64,000 nucleotides of DNA from Choristoneura fumiferana (Eukaryota > Arthropoda > Insecta > Lepidoptera > Tortricidae): assembly GCF_025370935.1 (NCBI RefSeq), contig NC_133472.1, positions 35,837,283-35,901,282 of the forward strand. The letters are read 5' to 3'. Below the pieces are notes generated by a model. That model was not told the origin of the DNA, did not search any database, and was given only the letters and a program-made list of their open reading frames with translations. The translations under genes were made by a program, and so were the position numbers. Positions within the stretch are counted from its first letter, which is position 1; the number at the start of each line of letters is the position of its first letter. Of this stretch, positions 11,317-22,648 are shown piece by piece.

Positions 11317-12032
11317 GACTGTTCAATTTACTAAACGGACAGTAACAAAACAGCTCCACTTATTTTTTTATTATCACTATAAAATGCTACTGAGAAATAA
11401 ATACCAAAATAAAATTACTGCAAAGTTTTCGGACTTTTGGGCGAGCACGTCTCTTTTTTGTCACTTTTCGACAAGCTGCAAACCACATTTTTTTAACTCT
11501 GCGGATGTTTTTGCTTCTCGGCCATCCTTTCTAAAGTGCCTCTTCTTAAGTGTGGTCCAGTAGCAGTAGTAATAATTTGGTGGATTGCCTTCTTTTCGAA
11601 TGATATTGATAGGTATCTTTTGAATTTAATAGATCCACACGGTCTTCCCGGCATAGTGAGCACTTGCTAAATAGATCAGGCCAAAGCACATTTTCTTCGA
11701 CTTTTGATTTTGCTGGGCCGCTTCTGTGCCGTGATTTTGGTAAATCTTCAAGCGTATGATACTCTGCAAATGAACTTGGAACATTAAAACATTTTGCAAT
11801 TTTCCGTAGTGAATAGTGGCCTTGGCCTGTGCACCATTTTTGCAGAATCAATTTGCGATTTTAAATTGTAATTTGCTCCACCGTGAAAGATGTTTGGTGG
11901 TTGACAGAAATAACAACTATTGACAGACAGACTATTGGTAAAATCATAACTATCAACTGTTTATAAAAATAGTGTGAAAGTCTAAGTTTAATTAGTAGGT
12001 TTAAGCATGCCCGCTGAGTAAATTGAACAGTC
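11317..12032 (-). mobile_element. Tc1/mariner-like element remnant
   Basis: Inverted ends GACTGTTCAATTTACT at 11317 and AGTAAATTGAACAGTC at 12032. On the minus strand, about 11546-11870, lies a fragment resembling the N-terminal helix-turn-helix of Tc1-type transposases: TGQGHYSLRKIAKCFNVPSS, then a stretch like DLPKSRHRSGPAK. The DDE catalytic domain is missing, so this is an internally deleted, inactive copy. Confidence 0.75.
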
Positions 12033-12251
12033 CTTATCGAAATATTGGATTGACCTTATGTTTTTTTTATGAATTTAACTTCAAAAGTCAACTTTACGTA
12101 AACGATATTGATATTAAGTTAATATCACAGTATTTTATTCCATAACAGGTTAAACAATAAAGGTAAAAAGCAATTAATTATTTTGCTTATAGGTACTCTT
12201 GTTTCTCATTTATATCAATACATACATAGATATTGTATTGTGTACACAGTA

Positions 12252-12347
12252 CAGTCAGTAGCGCATGATGAGCTCGAAAGTATCTTCTAACAATGGAATC
12301 TTCTGTAGATGATTTAGAGCTCTAGTCAATAAATCAGCGGCTGACTG
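12252..12347. mobile_element. TA-CAGTCAG short element
   Basis: 96 bp, starting CAGTCAGTAGCGCATG and ending CAGCGGCTGACTG, with TA on both sides. Inverted identity is limited to about 12 terminal bases; the interior is unique. Confidence 0.65.
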
Positions 12348-12706
12348 TACTTTATTATAGTTACGGAGTTTCTGAGGTGAAAAACGTGGAACGATCTGGT
12401 ACAGGTATTTATTTTTAATTTTACATTTATGGTAAACTAGTATTTATTGAGTTAAAGAAATGCCGCAAAACCTAAGTGCAAGAAATTACTTATATTTTAA
12501 TAGAAATCAGGCAATCAATCAGAAAGCTTGTAATTATTTGAATGTGAAAGAAAAGATTTAATCGTACTATATCGGTATCACCAAGGAAATTAATGATTAG
12601 CTTTTTTGTACATTAGAATGAAGATTGGTTTTTGGAGTCTTTTTGTATTTTTTATTTCAACTCCAAATTTTAGTTACTTTTACGATCATCCCGAAAAATC
12701 CATATC

Positions 12707-12882
12707 GTAAATACAAACTGAAACATAGATGCACAGAAAAACCAGAAAAAGAGACCAGCGCTGTGAATCAAACCCCCAGGTCCTCAGCATTTCGTGTCCA
12801 GTGGTAGTCGATTTTTCGATTCCCAGCGCTGGTCTCTTTTTCTGGTTTTTCTGTGCATCTATGTTTTAGTTTATATTTTCGA
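12707..12882. mobile_element. fold-back SINE (family C)
   Basis: Two opposed arms of a tRNA-like SINE tail. ATAGATGCACAGAAAAACCA and GAGACCAGCGCTG on the left are mirrored by CAGCGCTGGTCTC and TGGTTTTTCTGTGCATCTAT on the right. The left arm also keeps the tRNA-like head in minus orientation (CCAGTGGTAG). A single inverted copy lies at 29283-29402. Confidence 0.75.
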
Positions 12883-13401
12883 CATGTGTTTTAATGTGTT
12901 TTAAATAACAGTCAATTTATACGCAATAGATTATAAGAAACTCATGTGAACTCCGTTTTAATATTTATAAATGAAGATAGCAGGTATCGTGCGTTTTGTA
13001 ATGTTTTTAAACAATGTTTCTATGTACCTAGTTGTAGCATAGTCACAGCCATAAATATGTTTCCTATAATATTATACATACCATTTAAAAATTAATGAGT
13101 TTAGTTGAAAGTTAAATAATAGTACAGTCGGTATGTAACATATACTCATACAAGGTGTGACATAACGGAGTATTTCGGCCATTGGTCGAGATAAATCCGA
13201 GTGCACACTCTTTAAAGATTTTTTAACCGGAAACTTACAGCTTATTACGGGTGGCTTATAACGTATATTACGTCCGTCTTTGAGCCTTTGAACATCGAGC
13301 AAATTTTCTGAAACAGTTGTCAACCTCAATATCAATGTCATCAGTTGATGATGATGTGATAATAAACGGAATTAAAATACATGTAAGAAAGGTTTTCTTA
13401 G

Positions 13402-13538
13402 GGGCTGTATCACCAGCCATTGATTAATTTTAGCTGACGGATAAATGTGATGCCGTCTCCGTCTATTCGAACAAAACAAACAGAGACGTCATCACATTTA
13501 TCCGTCAAATATATTTAATCAATGGATGGTGACACAGG
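13402..13538. mobile_element. palindromic MITE
   Basis: Arms: CACCAGCCATTGATTAATTT and GACGGATAAATGTGATG mirrored by CATCACATTTATCCGTC and TTTAATCAATGGATGGTG. About 137 bp. Confidence 0.8.
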
Positions 13539-15182
13539 GGGTTAATCTTTGCACTTTTGTTAATATGAAGTTAACATGTCACAATATCACTCACTGTGAT
13601 CAATATTTTTAAAGTATGTTCTAGGCGGATATTGTTTATTTTATTGACTACAAATAAATGTGACCAATGCTTACTGGCTCGAAATTGCACAAAACAAATT
13701 GAAGGTAATTATATTCCTAATATTATGTATGACAACTACACAAACATTGTATAATAATATGTTATAAATACTAACAAGTTTTGTGGACGGAAAATATTTG
13801 GCAAAACAAACTGCACAATTCGGTTGAATACGAATAATTTAATTATGCGATACTTAAAACGAATCTTTTTAAAGTAGAGTCCAGTTGAGCCATATTTAGT
13901 CGCAAAAACGTCGAAACGTCGTATGAGTAGATATGCCATTATGTATGACATACCACTTTAAAACACAAGTGCAATTAAAATTTTATTTCATGGCCCGCAC
14001 GGGAACATCAGCCCTAACCCTCTAATTTTGAGATGACGCATGTGCTCAGTAGTAAGATGTAGACGATGATGGTTGTTAATCGCTCTTGATCATTGCTGTA
14101 GTTTATATTGATATATCTTACCAGTTCAATGCAATGCAACTATATCGTTTAAATAATCCACTTTGTAAGTGCACATTATTGCTATTTGTTACGTGTTTCC
14201 ATCATGCAGTATTTACCATTTCAATGTAATTAAATAAAATGTACAAATCGCACGCTTGAATATTTTATTTATGTTTTATATTTTTTATTTGTACCTACTA
14301 AATAGCCCAATACCGACCTTAAGAGCTCGCACAGTAATAATTGACGTTGCTTCCGTACCTATATACGATATTAAATTGGCATCTGTAGCTATGACAGTAT
14401 AGACGTTACTTAATTGCATAAGGATTAGTTTTAAAACGAGGCCAATGAATGGTTTTAATCATTGTCATATGACGGTACCGAGTCACATGAGTATCATATG
14501 GCGGGCTGGTTGGCTGGTTTGCGAAACGTCTCGGTTATTCCCCGATAATACTAGTAGTTTGAATAGTAATTTGAATCGAGACCCATTGTGGGAAATTTTT
14601 ACGATAAAGCCAACCACCAGTGAACCGGCCTTCCTTCTAAGATGTTATAAAAAAGATCCCCAGTACTTAGATCATTATTGAAAAAATTTAGTACTGTACA
14701 AAAGTATAACTACAGATGTGCCAATGGAAAATTTCCAAAATTGTGGAACTTTTCACATAGGAAAATTTCGAAAACTTCTCACATTTTTGTATGGGGATTG
14801 AAACTTTCCGTTTCTTAATCTTTTTCCAGGCATAGTGTATATTATAGTGACCACATAAATGTACACAAATATTACCTAGACCTTGTTAAACTGTAAATAT
14901 GGTACAAAATCAGTTGCAGTCGTTAAAAACATTATTCGTTTTAAAATGAATCCCTCATAGGTAAACAATATAAAACTATGATTCATTTTGTGGTACTGTG
15001 TCTAATAATGCGGTATGTGGTAATTCGCGGGGCATGAAAAGGGTTAAATTAAAATTTCCTATATTTCTTGTGAAAATTTCTGAGAACTTTTCCAACTGCA
15101 TTTTTTTAGCACCCTAGCGGCTTGAGGGCGCTAAAAAAAATCAAAACATGTGCTATTCACTTGACAATACATAAATTACAAA
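13539..15182. other. intergenic, nothing recognised
   Basis: AT-rich sequence with scattered short open frames and no motif, splice-consistent exon or clear repeat that I could support. Confidence 0.5.
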
Positions 15183-15326
15183 ATATCGTCACTACTTTGA
15201 AAAAAACTCTTATCTCAAATCAATGCGTCAACAAAATTGACTCTTGAAATGATGTTTATAAAGTTCACTCAGTAAAATTATCTATTTTGAGATAAGTACG
15301 AGCTTTTTTCAAAGTAGTGACGATAT
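15183..15326. mobile_element. palindromic MITE
   Basis: ATATCGTCACTACTTTGAAA at the left end is mirrored by TTTCAAAGTAGTGACGATAT at the right end; the arms continue with CTTATCTCAAA and TTTTGAGATAAG. About 144 bp. Confidence 0.85.
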
Positions 15327-16030
15327 GTATTTTTCAACAGAACAAGGTCAATTAACATAAGTACCTAACATTTTGCCTAGAACCGCCTATTAGAATTCGA
15401 CATTCGATACGTAAATACGTGTTCTAAAATTCCCGGAATGATATCACAATCACACGCTTACCTCGTATATAATCGTCACATGAGAGGTCCCTGGGTCAGT
15501 TTGCCGCGATAAACAATTTGTGGCAAGGTCATGAACACGCATGAAAATAATTAAGTCGCATCTATCGCCGCGGCGAGTTGGAAGAAGTTACGTCATTCTT
15601 ATAGTTATTCCCAGTTCCAATCCTAGGAATGTGATGAGTAGTTGGAATTTCATTACATACAATCAACAAAAACAAGGCCGGAGTGATAAGTCCGGTAAAA
15701 ATCAAATTCAGGTTTTTTTTTTTACAAATAATGTTCTGTAGCTTTTCGAAGGTACCTAACGTGTTTATTTTTAGCCAGATCGCATGGATAGTATTTTTTC
15801 AGCTTTAAAAACAAAAACAATCGATTTGTGTTTGCAAACATGGAGAAAAGTGTTTCATGTTTTGATTAAACATTATTTTTTTGAAAAAAAAACTATTACG
15901 GTTGAAAAGAAAAACTAGATAAAATATTACGGGGACGCGATACATATGTGGTTTACGGATTTGCGTTGGGGCTGTAAAACACTATTATCACAAAATATCG
16001 CGGGAGCTATAGGCCGCTTGTAGACGTCCG

Positions 16031-16163
16031 TGGGGCCCTAGTGAAAAAGGGGTTAAGTCTACACAAAATACACAGCTGTTTTCTATTTTATGTGTAAAGG
16101 GGTATAAGTCAAAATCAGCTGTTCAACTTCTGCAGAATTAACCCCTTTTTCACTAGGGCCCCA
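16031..16163. mobile_element. nested palindromic element
   Basis: TGGGGCCCTAGTGAAAAAGG continuing GGTTAA on the left; TTAACCCC and TTTTTCACTAGGGCCCCA on the right. About 133 bp, inserted into the left arm of the element at 16012-16517. Confidence 0.8.
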
Positions 16164-16264
16164 GCGTTGTTCGTCCGTTGTTGTTGTTTACCGGACAACG
16201 GACCGTTTTTTTGCCGAACTTGCGCTGTTGTATGGCTCACAATGAAAGTGTGTACATATCATCA

Positions 16265-16442
16265 ACCATCAGCCAAATAAGTGGTCTATCAATTTTTAAA
16301 CAAGTTCCTATCAAATGAATATGTCGCTGAAGTACAACTTTCAAGTTATGACAGACACGTCTATTAGCATTATTGTTTTATGACATGCAAGCGATTATCA
16401 ACTTTAGGGTGGTAGGTATACCACATATTTGGCTGATGGTAC
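16265..16442. mobile_element. GTACCATCAG MITE, copy 2 (nested)
   Basis: ACCATCAGCCAAATAAGTGG through CATATTTGGCTGATGGTAC; the body matches the copy at 7462-7630. Inserted into the element at 16012-16517. Confidence 0.85.
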
Positions 16443-16807
16443 ATGCAACGGATACTTGTCCGGCGACGAAGCCAAACAACGTTGTCCGGTGAAAACAACG
16501 GGCGTCTACAAGCGGCCATAACCTCTCGTGGCTTAAAAGTCATATATACCTATACTTACTTGTAGGTACATATTTATTTTCCCAACTCAATCTGTTACTA
16601 AGTTACTTGCTCAAATATTGAAATAAAGAAATACATTTTGCTGTGAGGATGATCTCTGGTTGAGTTCGTAACGCGTCGTGTAGTGTGATAGTTGGGTTTG
16701 TGTGATTTGTGTGTGTTCTTGCAGTGTAGAGGTGGAGGAGTTGCTATCATAAGGTCGCAGGTGAGCAAAGTACGTATTGTTTATCCTATTTATATCTACG
16801 AGTACTT

Positions 16808-16978
16808 CGTTTTTTTAGCATTAGAAAGAAGGTAAACGATCTTGACTTGTCTTTTTATTGAAAAACATTTTTGAAAAATCAGTCACAGCAAATAGTAACA
16901 ATTAGCAAGGACATATGATCATTTACATTATTTTGGTATTAAAATTAATAGTTACTGTTTTTTTAAATGGTTTTTTAA
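16808..16978 (+). mobile_element. truncated copy of the 25172-25431 hairpin element
   Basis: Shares TTTTTTAGCATTAGAAAGAA, GTCTTTTTATTGAAAAACA and AACAATTAGCAAGGACATA with the left arm and centre of the element at 25172-25431. The right arm is missing. Confidence 0.7.
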
Positions 16979-17052
16979 TTTAATTACATTTCGTTTATGA
17001 GTATGCAGGTAAGTGACTTAATTTGGTAAAACCCATAAAAACAAAAACAAAT

Positions 17053-17776
17053 AAAAACCGGCCAAGAGCGTGTCGTACACGCCCAGGATAGGGTTCCGCA
17101 GCCATTACGATAAAATCAAATAATATTTTGCTAAGGATTGCGTATTGTGCACTGAATCTTCCAAGTTTAGGTATATTTCATACCTTAGGCTTGTATTTAC
17201 TATTAACCCTTAATTTGACAAAAATAAAAAAAGCTCCTGAAAATTCTATGTTTAAAAAAAAAACAAAAAGCAAGCCTTAAATGTTGTCAAGTATACTGTA
17301 CACCGCCAAATTAAGGGTTAACTATACCTTCTTATACTTCCTTGTATATTTGATATAATTTACTTTTATTTATGTAACCTTTTTGTTTTTCCTTTTTGTA
17401 CAATAAAGAGTATAAACAAACAAACAAACTACCATTCTGAATTTTTTCAAATTTTTCCACCCAACCGTTTAGATTTTAGAGGGGGGGGGAGACACTCGAT
17501 TTCAATGAAAATTTGCACTTTAAAGTTGAATATTTCGCAAACAGATCACTGAATAGAAAAATTGTCTTAGCAACCCCCCAATGATAACCCACAATATAGG
17601 GTTAGCCGAGAAAAAAAAATCACCCCCACTTTACGTCTATTATGGGAGGTACCCTAAAAAAATATTTTTTACTTTTTTTATTGTACCGCTTTGTCGGCGT
17701 GACTTTCTAGTACTAACGGTCTCTGAGCTTACCCGCGGACAGACAGACAGACATGGCAAAACTATAAGGGTTCCTA
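17053..17776 (+). repeat. CCGGCC repeat family, copy b
   Basis: Head AACCGGCCAAGAGCGTGTCG with TACACGC, then AGGGTTCCGCAGCCATTACG; tail GACAGACAGACATGGCAAAA and TATAAGGGTTC. Longer than copy a because unrelated AT-rich text sits at about 17205-17430. Confidence 0.8.
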
Positions 17777-18062
17777 GCTGACTACTACTAAACGATTTTC
17801 GCATTCTATTAGCAAAAGGATCAAATATTGGACATCCATACTGGACGAAGAGACGATAGAGTTTCTATTTAGTTCACCTTATATTTATTAGTTATGCTGT
17901 AAACCAATCGCGTAAGTTCCGAAAGCGTACAGATTTTCCCAGAGACCCACAATGGCGTAATCTGTTTTGTTTTGCATAAAATTGTATCATGTTGTTGGGT
18001 ACGCGGGCGCACGTGCTGATACTTTGTCGCGCCGTTTATTTTATCAATACTGCGCATAGCGG

Positions 18063-18070
18063 TATTTAAA
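18063..18070 (+). promoter_or_regulatory. TATA-like box of the secreted-peptide gene
   Basis: TATTTAAA lies 86 bases upstream of the ATG at 18156, leaving room for a start site near 18093-18100 and a short leader. Placement is by position and sequence only. Confidence 0.5.
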
Positions 18071-18155
18071 GACAGGGCACTGGCGCACCGGTCAAATCTT
18101 ACTGAGACCCCGGGCTGTGCGGTACAAATACGTTGATCAAATTCAGTAAAGAAAA

Positions 18156-19862
18156 ATGGCTCTTAAAGCTCTAGTATTCGGTGCTTTTCTTCTGATGTGT
18201 GTGTCGGCTTCACCTATGGTTAAGCGGTCAAATTTTGTCGGTAAGTTATTGAAGTATTAGTTACCTGTTAGTTAAAATATTAGGTACACAGCGGCTAAAA
18301 ATATGAGATTTTCATCATTAAAACTGAAGAGATTTTCATTTTGTTAACGAGCTGTGCGACTGCGTTGATTATTTGATATGAAATAAAATATTTCCACCAT
18401 TAAATACTCTTCAGTGGTGGCTAAGGGTTAATTTTTTTTTGTAATTAAAATACCGCGGCTTTGGCCCAATACAGATTTAGTTCCGACTTTTAAGAACGTA
18501 TTAAATTTATTTTTATACCTGGTTTATTTGCATGGAAGTTAAAACATTCTGCAAACAAATAAGACTTAGCGTGCTGACACAAATATAAGATACCCGGTGG
18601 ACGTCAATATGGGTTCAGTTTAACTTATCTATTTGGTCCGATTCCCATGATTTGACTTAATTTTAAAACATCTTCTATTATTTATGTTTTGACGTCTCGG
18701 AGTTACTTTAATGATTTCGTAAATTGCTGCGTGTGGGTATTAGGGATGAAGATCGATCTAGCTATGTAGATCTACACGATAACGACACGTGATCTTTGAT
18801 TTTGCAAACACCATAAACTAAGCTCGGGCGTCCGTCCAAGTACTAAAATTTCTTATTTTTTCTAGTTACCCTTAATTTTTGCAAAAGACATAGGTATATG
18901 TATATGATATACTCAGCGGCACAAAATTTGGCCCGCTCTACATACAAAATACCTATAACTGCATACATTTGAGGGTCAAATTTTTAGCCGCTCAGTATAT
19001 ATATATATACACACAAATTCGCTTCGAAAGTTATGCGATTATAATTACTTTAACCATAGATTATTAAGTTATTAATTATGTTTTATAGCAACTTCGTTAT
19101 CTGATATTAGAATGCAAGTTGATTCAGATAGAAAACAAGGCCCTTTATGCCGTCATCTTTTAGGATAACTGTGATCTACGTTAACGTCAACAATGCAACT
19201 TATTATGCTACTTTACCTTCTCTTACCTTTACGAAATTTTAGTCCCGTTTTTGAATAGTGCTACCTATTTCAGAAAGCTGCAAATTTGCCGACGCTGCGG
19301 TTACGCAAAATCGCGTGACGTTTTCTAACTCCGGATTTTAACGCAGCTCAAATTATGCTTTGAAATCATAATTTAAGCTTTACCGAGGAGAATACTTTAT
19401 AATATACTATTCATAATTTTATTGATATACATACGCTTTTGACTTATACCTATTAGAAGCTCATTCCGCGTTCTGTCTACCTCTGATTCAGTGCCGGTTC
19501 AAGCGCCCGGGGTGAGATTTCCACAGCGCAGCGCCCCCAACTTTTGGGAATTTCCTAGAAAGTAAAGGCTTCGCTCAATGAGCCTGCAGGCGCCCCTTTA
19601 TGTACGGCGTACCCAACGCTACTGCTCTGGTTTGAAAGTCTTCGATGTGGGCCGAATGATAACTTTGCGCCCTCGTTAGAACCTGAAATAAAATACCTAT
19701 TATGAATTTTTAGGTCAGATTACAGCCTTAGAAGAACCCTGTATCCTCCAAGGCGGGCTATGCGTGCACATAGACGACTGTCCAACAGGCAGCTTGGTGC
19801 AGTTGCGAGGAGTGCTGTGCCCAAACCAGGCTAGTTTGGGAGCAGAGTGCTGCTATGTATGA
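18156..19862 (+). CDS. small secreted six-cysteine peptide
   Basis: Two exons, 18156-18240 and 19714-19862, joined in phase across a GTAAGT...TTTTTAG intron, give a 77-residue precursor. Residues 1-19 form a clear signal peptide (MALKALVFGAFLLMCVSASP), followed by MVKR, a possible dibasic processing site. The mature part has six cysteines spaced C-x6-C-x5-C-x12-C-x9-CC, with GGLC and GAECCY motifs near its ends. Such patterns occur in invertebrate defence peptides, protease inhibitors and toxin-like peptides; I cannot assign a family. The splitting of signal peptide and cysteine domain between exons is usual for secreted cysteine-rich peptides. The start is supported by the signal peptide and a TATA-like box. 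Stop TGA at 19860-19862. Real gene: likely. Function: unknown. Confidence 0.85.
18910..18996 (+). mobile_element. short MITE, copy 2 of 2
   Basis: CTCAGCGGCACAAAATTTGG at the left and AAATTTTTAGCCGCTCAG at the right; the interior matches 5088-5172 in reverse complement. It lies in the intron of the secreted-peptide gene. Confidence 0.7.
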
Positions 19863-19874
19863 ACATCGTCATCG

Positions 19875-20683
19875 AATAAAGGTGAGCGAGTGAGATTTCC
19901 TATAATATATTTATTTTCACATAATATAAAAAGCCGTGGTGGCCTATTGGTTTGACCTATCGCCTCTCAAGCAGAGGGTCGTGGGTTCGAACCCCGGCTC
20001 GCACCTCTGTGTTTTTCGAAATTCAAGTGCGGAATTACATTTGAAATTTACCACGAGCTTTGCGGTGAAGGAAAACATCGTGAGGAAATCTGCACAAACC
20101 TGCGAAGCGATTCAATGGTGTGTGCAAAGTTCCCAATCCGCACTGGGCCCGCGTGGGAACTATGGCCCAAGCCCTCTTGTTCTGAGAGGAGGCCTGTGGC
20201 CAGCAGTGGGACGTTTATAGGCTGGAATGAATGAATATAAAAAGCAGTGACCGCAGTGATATGATGACCACGACCGCTCTGTCGATCCCAACTGCCCAAC
20301 TAAGCAAAAAAAGAAGTTTCTCAACTTTGCGTGATTCTGCAAACTTTGTTTGTTGGTACCTACTTATGTTTGTTACGGGCAAACCTTGCAAGTTTTGTCC
20401 AATGGTGGTCAAATTATGTAAATTTAGTCAAAACGGGGAAGATTATTGTCAATGGAAAAAGTAACGTTAAATATATCCACGATCATCACTCGTGTGATGT
20501 GTACAATGGTTTAAATAATCGCCCGCTAAAAAGACAATCTTTTTATGGCGCTATTTAAAAAAATATACTTTAAAGTACATGGCGTGGCTTACATAAGAAG
20601 CAAGCCTGCGGCTGCACATAAATACTCAAAATCTACAACCATGCGGCATTAGTGTTTAATGTTGAATTTGTTTCTTTTTTCAG
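19875..20683 (+). promoter_or_regulatory. poly(A) signal abutting a 5' splice site; 3' UTR intron
   Basis: AATAAA at 19875-19880 is followed at once by G|GTGAGC (intron from 19882). A strong acceptor TTTCTTTTTTCAG ends at 20683. If used, the stop codon is only 19 bases before the junction, so the message should avoid nonsense-mediated decay. A further AATAAA at 21415-21420 could end the longer transcript. Confidence 0.5.
19931..20229 (+). mobile_element. tRNA-derived SINE (family A), full copy
   Basis: Head GTGGTGGCCTATTGGTTTGA resembles a Pol III A box and GGGTTCGAACCCCGGC a B box. The body includes TTTACCACGAGCTTTGCGGT and GAAAACATCGTGAGGAAATC; the tail has GAGAGGAGGCCTGTGGCCAG followed by CAGTGGGACGT. 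Other copies: 35671-35960 (+), 48326-48646 (-), and fragments at 42122-42190 and 43733-43836. Confidence 0.9.
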
Positions 20684-21420
20684 GATAGGAGTTGTGGAGT
20701 GACATGTAAATCCGCCTCAACAATATTTTGCTTCAAAGTGTTTTTCACAACCGCCTGATTCTTTATCTTTGTTATGTTACTTAAAATCCTGTCAGCAGAT
20801 GTACCTGAGCTCAAAAAGACCTCTGCTCTTCAATTTATTAAAAATACTAACTAATTCTCTTCTTCATAAATAATTACAAGGCAAATGTCAGGGTGATAAA
20901 AGAACGAATGTGATATAAGCTTAACAAGCGTTAACAAATGTAATGGATTTTCATACCTTGCTTTAAATTAGTAAAAACTACCTGACACCAGCGCTGAGTA
21001 ATAGTTTTTTCTACACGTCAAATGTGTAACACAGTGTATTAAAGTAGTTAACCAAGGAGTCACTGTTCAAAAGGATATTTACATGTCGATAACATTAAAA
21101 TTAAATACTGATGTAATTTGACTAAAAAAAACTATTATCGGGATGGAAATTTAAACCCTCTTGATAAGTCACTCCGAAAATTAGTAGTACGTTAATTTTT
21201 CCCTAAAGGCTCTTACACATTATGGCGGTAGCCCGGCCGGGTATTTCCGATCCGGTAATGCCGCCGGTGTTTTAGGCCGCCGGCACTTGCCACACAAAGC
21301 CATAGAGCGGGAATAGTGTGTAGGAACATTTGGGTATTAACTATTTAGATATTAATGTAGTATTAGGTTTCGTGATTAAGGTCATGCGTTTAAGTATCCA
21401 GTGTTAATTATGATAATAAA
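20684..21420 (+). other. candidate spliced 3' UTR exon of the secreted-peptide gene
   Basis: Starts after the acceptor at 20683 and reaches AATAAA at 21415-21420. It includes GC-rich GCCGCCGG blocks from 21220. No coding potential is seen; the assignment is inferred. Confidence 0.35.
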
Positions 21421-21640
21421 ATGTAAGTTAGTAAGATATTACTTGTTATTGATTGTTTTATTTATATTTACTCGTAATCAGCACTTTACTTCAATTAACC
21501 TTTCCCAATACATTTTCTGCCAGTGGCTGTTATGTCAAGGCTCCTAGAACCGCAGCGGGCATGCCGCCAACAAGTCCTGCGGAATACCCGGCAGGTATTT
21601 GTGCCGCCGGGCTTGCCGTACAAACGAAGGGTGAATAATA
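21220..21640. repeat. GC-rich inverted blocks
   Basis: GGCCGGGTATTTCCG near 21233 and CGGAATACCCGGCAGG near 21580 are imperfect inverted repeats within otherwise AT-rich DNA. Possibly the ends of a degraded element; borders are unclear. Confidence 0.35.
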
Positions 21641-22235
21641 ATACTCGAAGGCATCATAAATCCGGCAGCCGGGAAACAAGTAGGTAAACAAAAGAAAGGA
21701 CTATTGTCTTTGGCCCTTAAGGCGACTCAATCAACAAAAAAACTTCGGAAGCCAGGGCCGAATCTGGGGAAAAATATCCGGTGCTACTGGCAGCTACAAG
21801 GGCGGGCTCCTCAACATAGAAGTTTAATTATTTATTGAAATCGGATGAGTAGTCTATAGACTCTATGGTGGAATAATGTATGTAACTAAATACATATACA
21901 TAGGCTACTAAAATCATTACCGGTCCTTTTGGCTTGCCGTCGTCGGGTAAAAATATTCAGATTACGATGGGTTGGCACAGCAACTTTCTATCAAAAGTCT
22001 TTTTTTTCTCTCTAAGTGATGTCCAGTCATTTTTTGCTTTAAGACATCCAGACCACCAAATCCGGCCTTGTCGAATTTATGCCCGGGTACCCAATATCCG
22101 CTGGCACTGCCGTACTGTGTGTATGATCCTTTGGTCTATTTAGCTCTACAACCTCCGATCCATGATGATGATGTAGCAAAAATGTGGTAATGTGTATATC
22201 TAATTAGTATAGTGATGTAGGTATGTATATATATA

Positions 22236-22382
22236 GTCGATGAAACTGCATCACGTACCTACCAGGGTGAAACCTTTTCATAATTTATTTACTAAGATTT
22301 CTTTGGCAGAGATATATGAGATGTCAATATGACATTAGTAGCACAAAGGTTCCATCCTGGTGCGTGATTCAGTTTCCTCGTC
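22236..22382. mobile_element. MITE-like element
   Basis: CGATGAAACTGCATCACGTA and CCAGGGTGAAACCTTTT on the left are mirrored by AAAGGTTCCATCCTGG and GTGCGTGATTCAGTTTCCTCG on the right. A partial relative lies near 4920-5000. Confidence 0.65.
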
Positions 22383-22475
22383 TGTAAGTATAGGTATATT
22401 ATTATGTAGGTAGGTACATACCTATCAGAGCGCGGTGGGAAGATTTTTGTTAGGCAACCCGGAGTGATAGTAGGT

Positions 22476-22648
22476 ACCATCAGCCAATTAAGTATGGTCT
22501 ATCAATTTTTAAACAAGTTCCTATCAAATGAATATGTCGCTAAAGTCGAACTTTCAAGTTGGCAGACACGTCTATTGGCATTTTGTTTTATGACATGCAA
22601 ACGATTATCAACTTTGGGGTGGTTGACCACATATTTGGCTGAGGGTAG
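22476..22648. mobile_element. GTACCATCAG MITE, copy 3
   Basis: GTACCATCAGCCAATTAAGT through CATATTTGGCTGAGGGTA; body as in copies 1 and 2. Confidence 0.8.

Larger units (their letters stand above)
16012..16517. mobile_element. outer TIR element containing two other insertions
   Basis: Ends GGCCGCTTGTAGACG and CGTCTACAAGCGGCC are inverted repeats, flanked by ATA on both sides. The remaining interior has mirrored GTTGTCCGGTGAAAACAACG and TTGTTGTTTACCGGACAACG. The element is split by the palindrome at 16031-16163 and by the MITE at 16265-16442. Confidence 0.75.

Noticed and set aside
16725..16760. Short exon-like segment between TTCTTGCAG and GTGAGC, encoding RGGGVAIIRSQ
   Set aside because: Only 36 bases, no neighbouring exon in phase; could echo a LINE endonuclease motif but too short to support.
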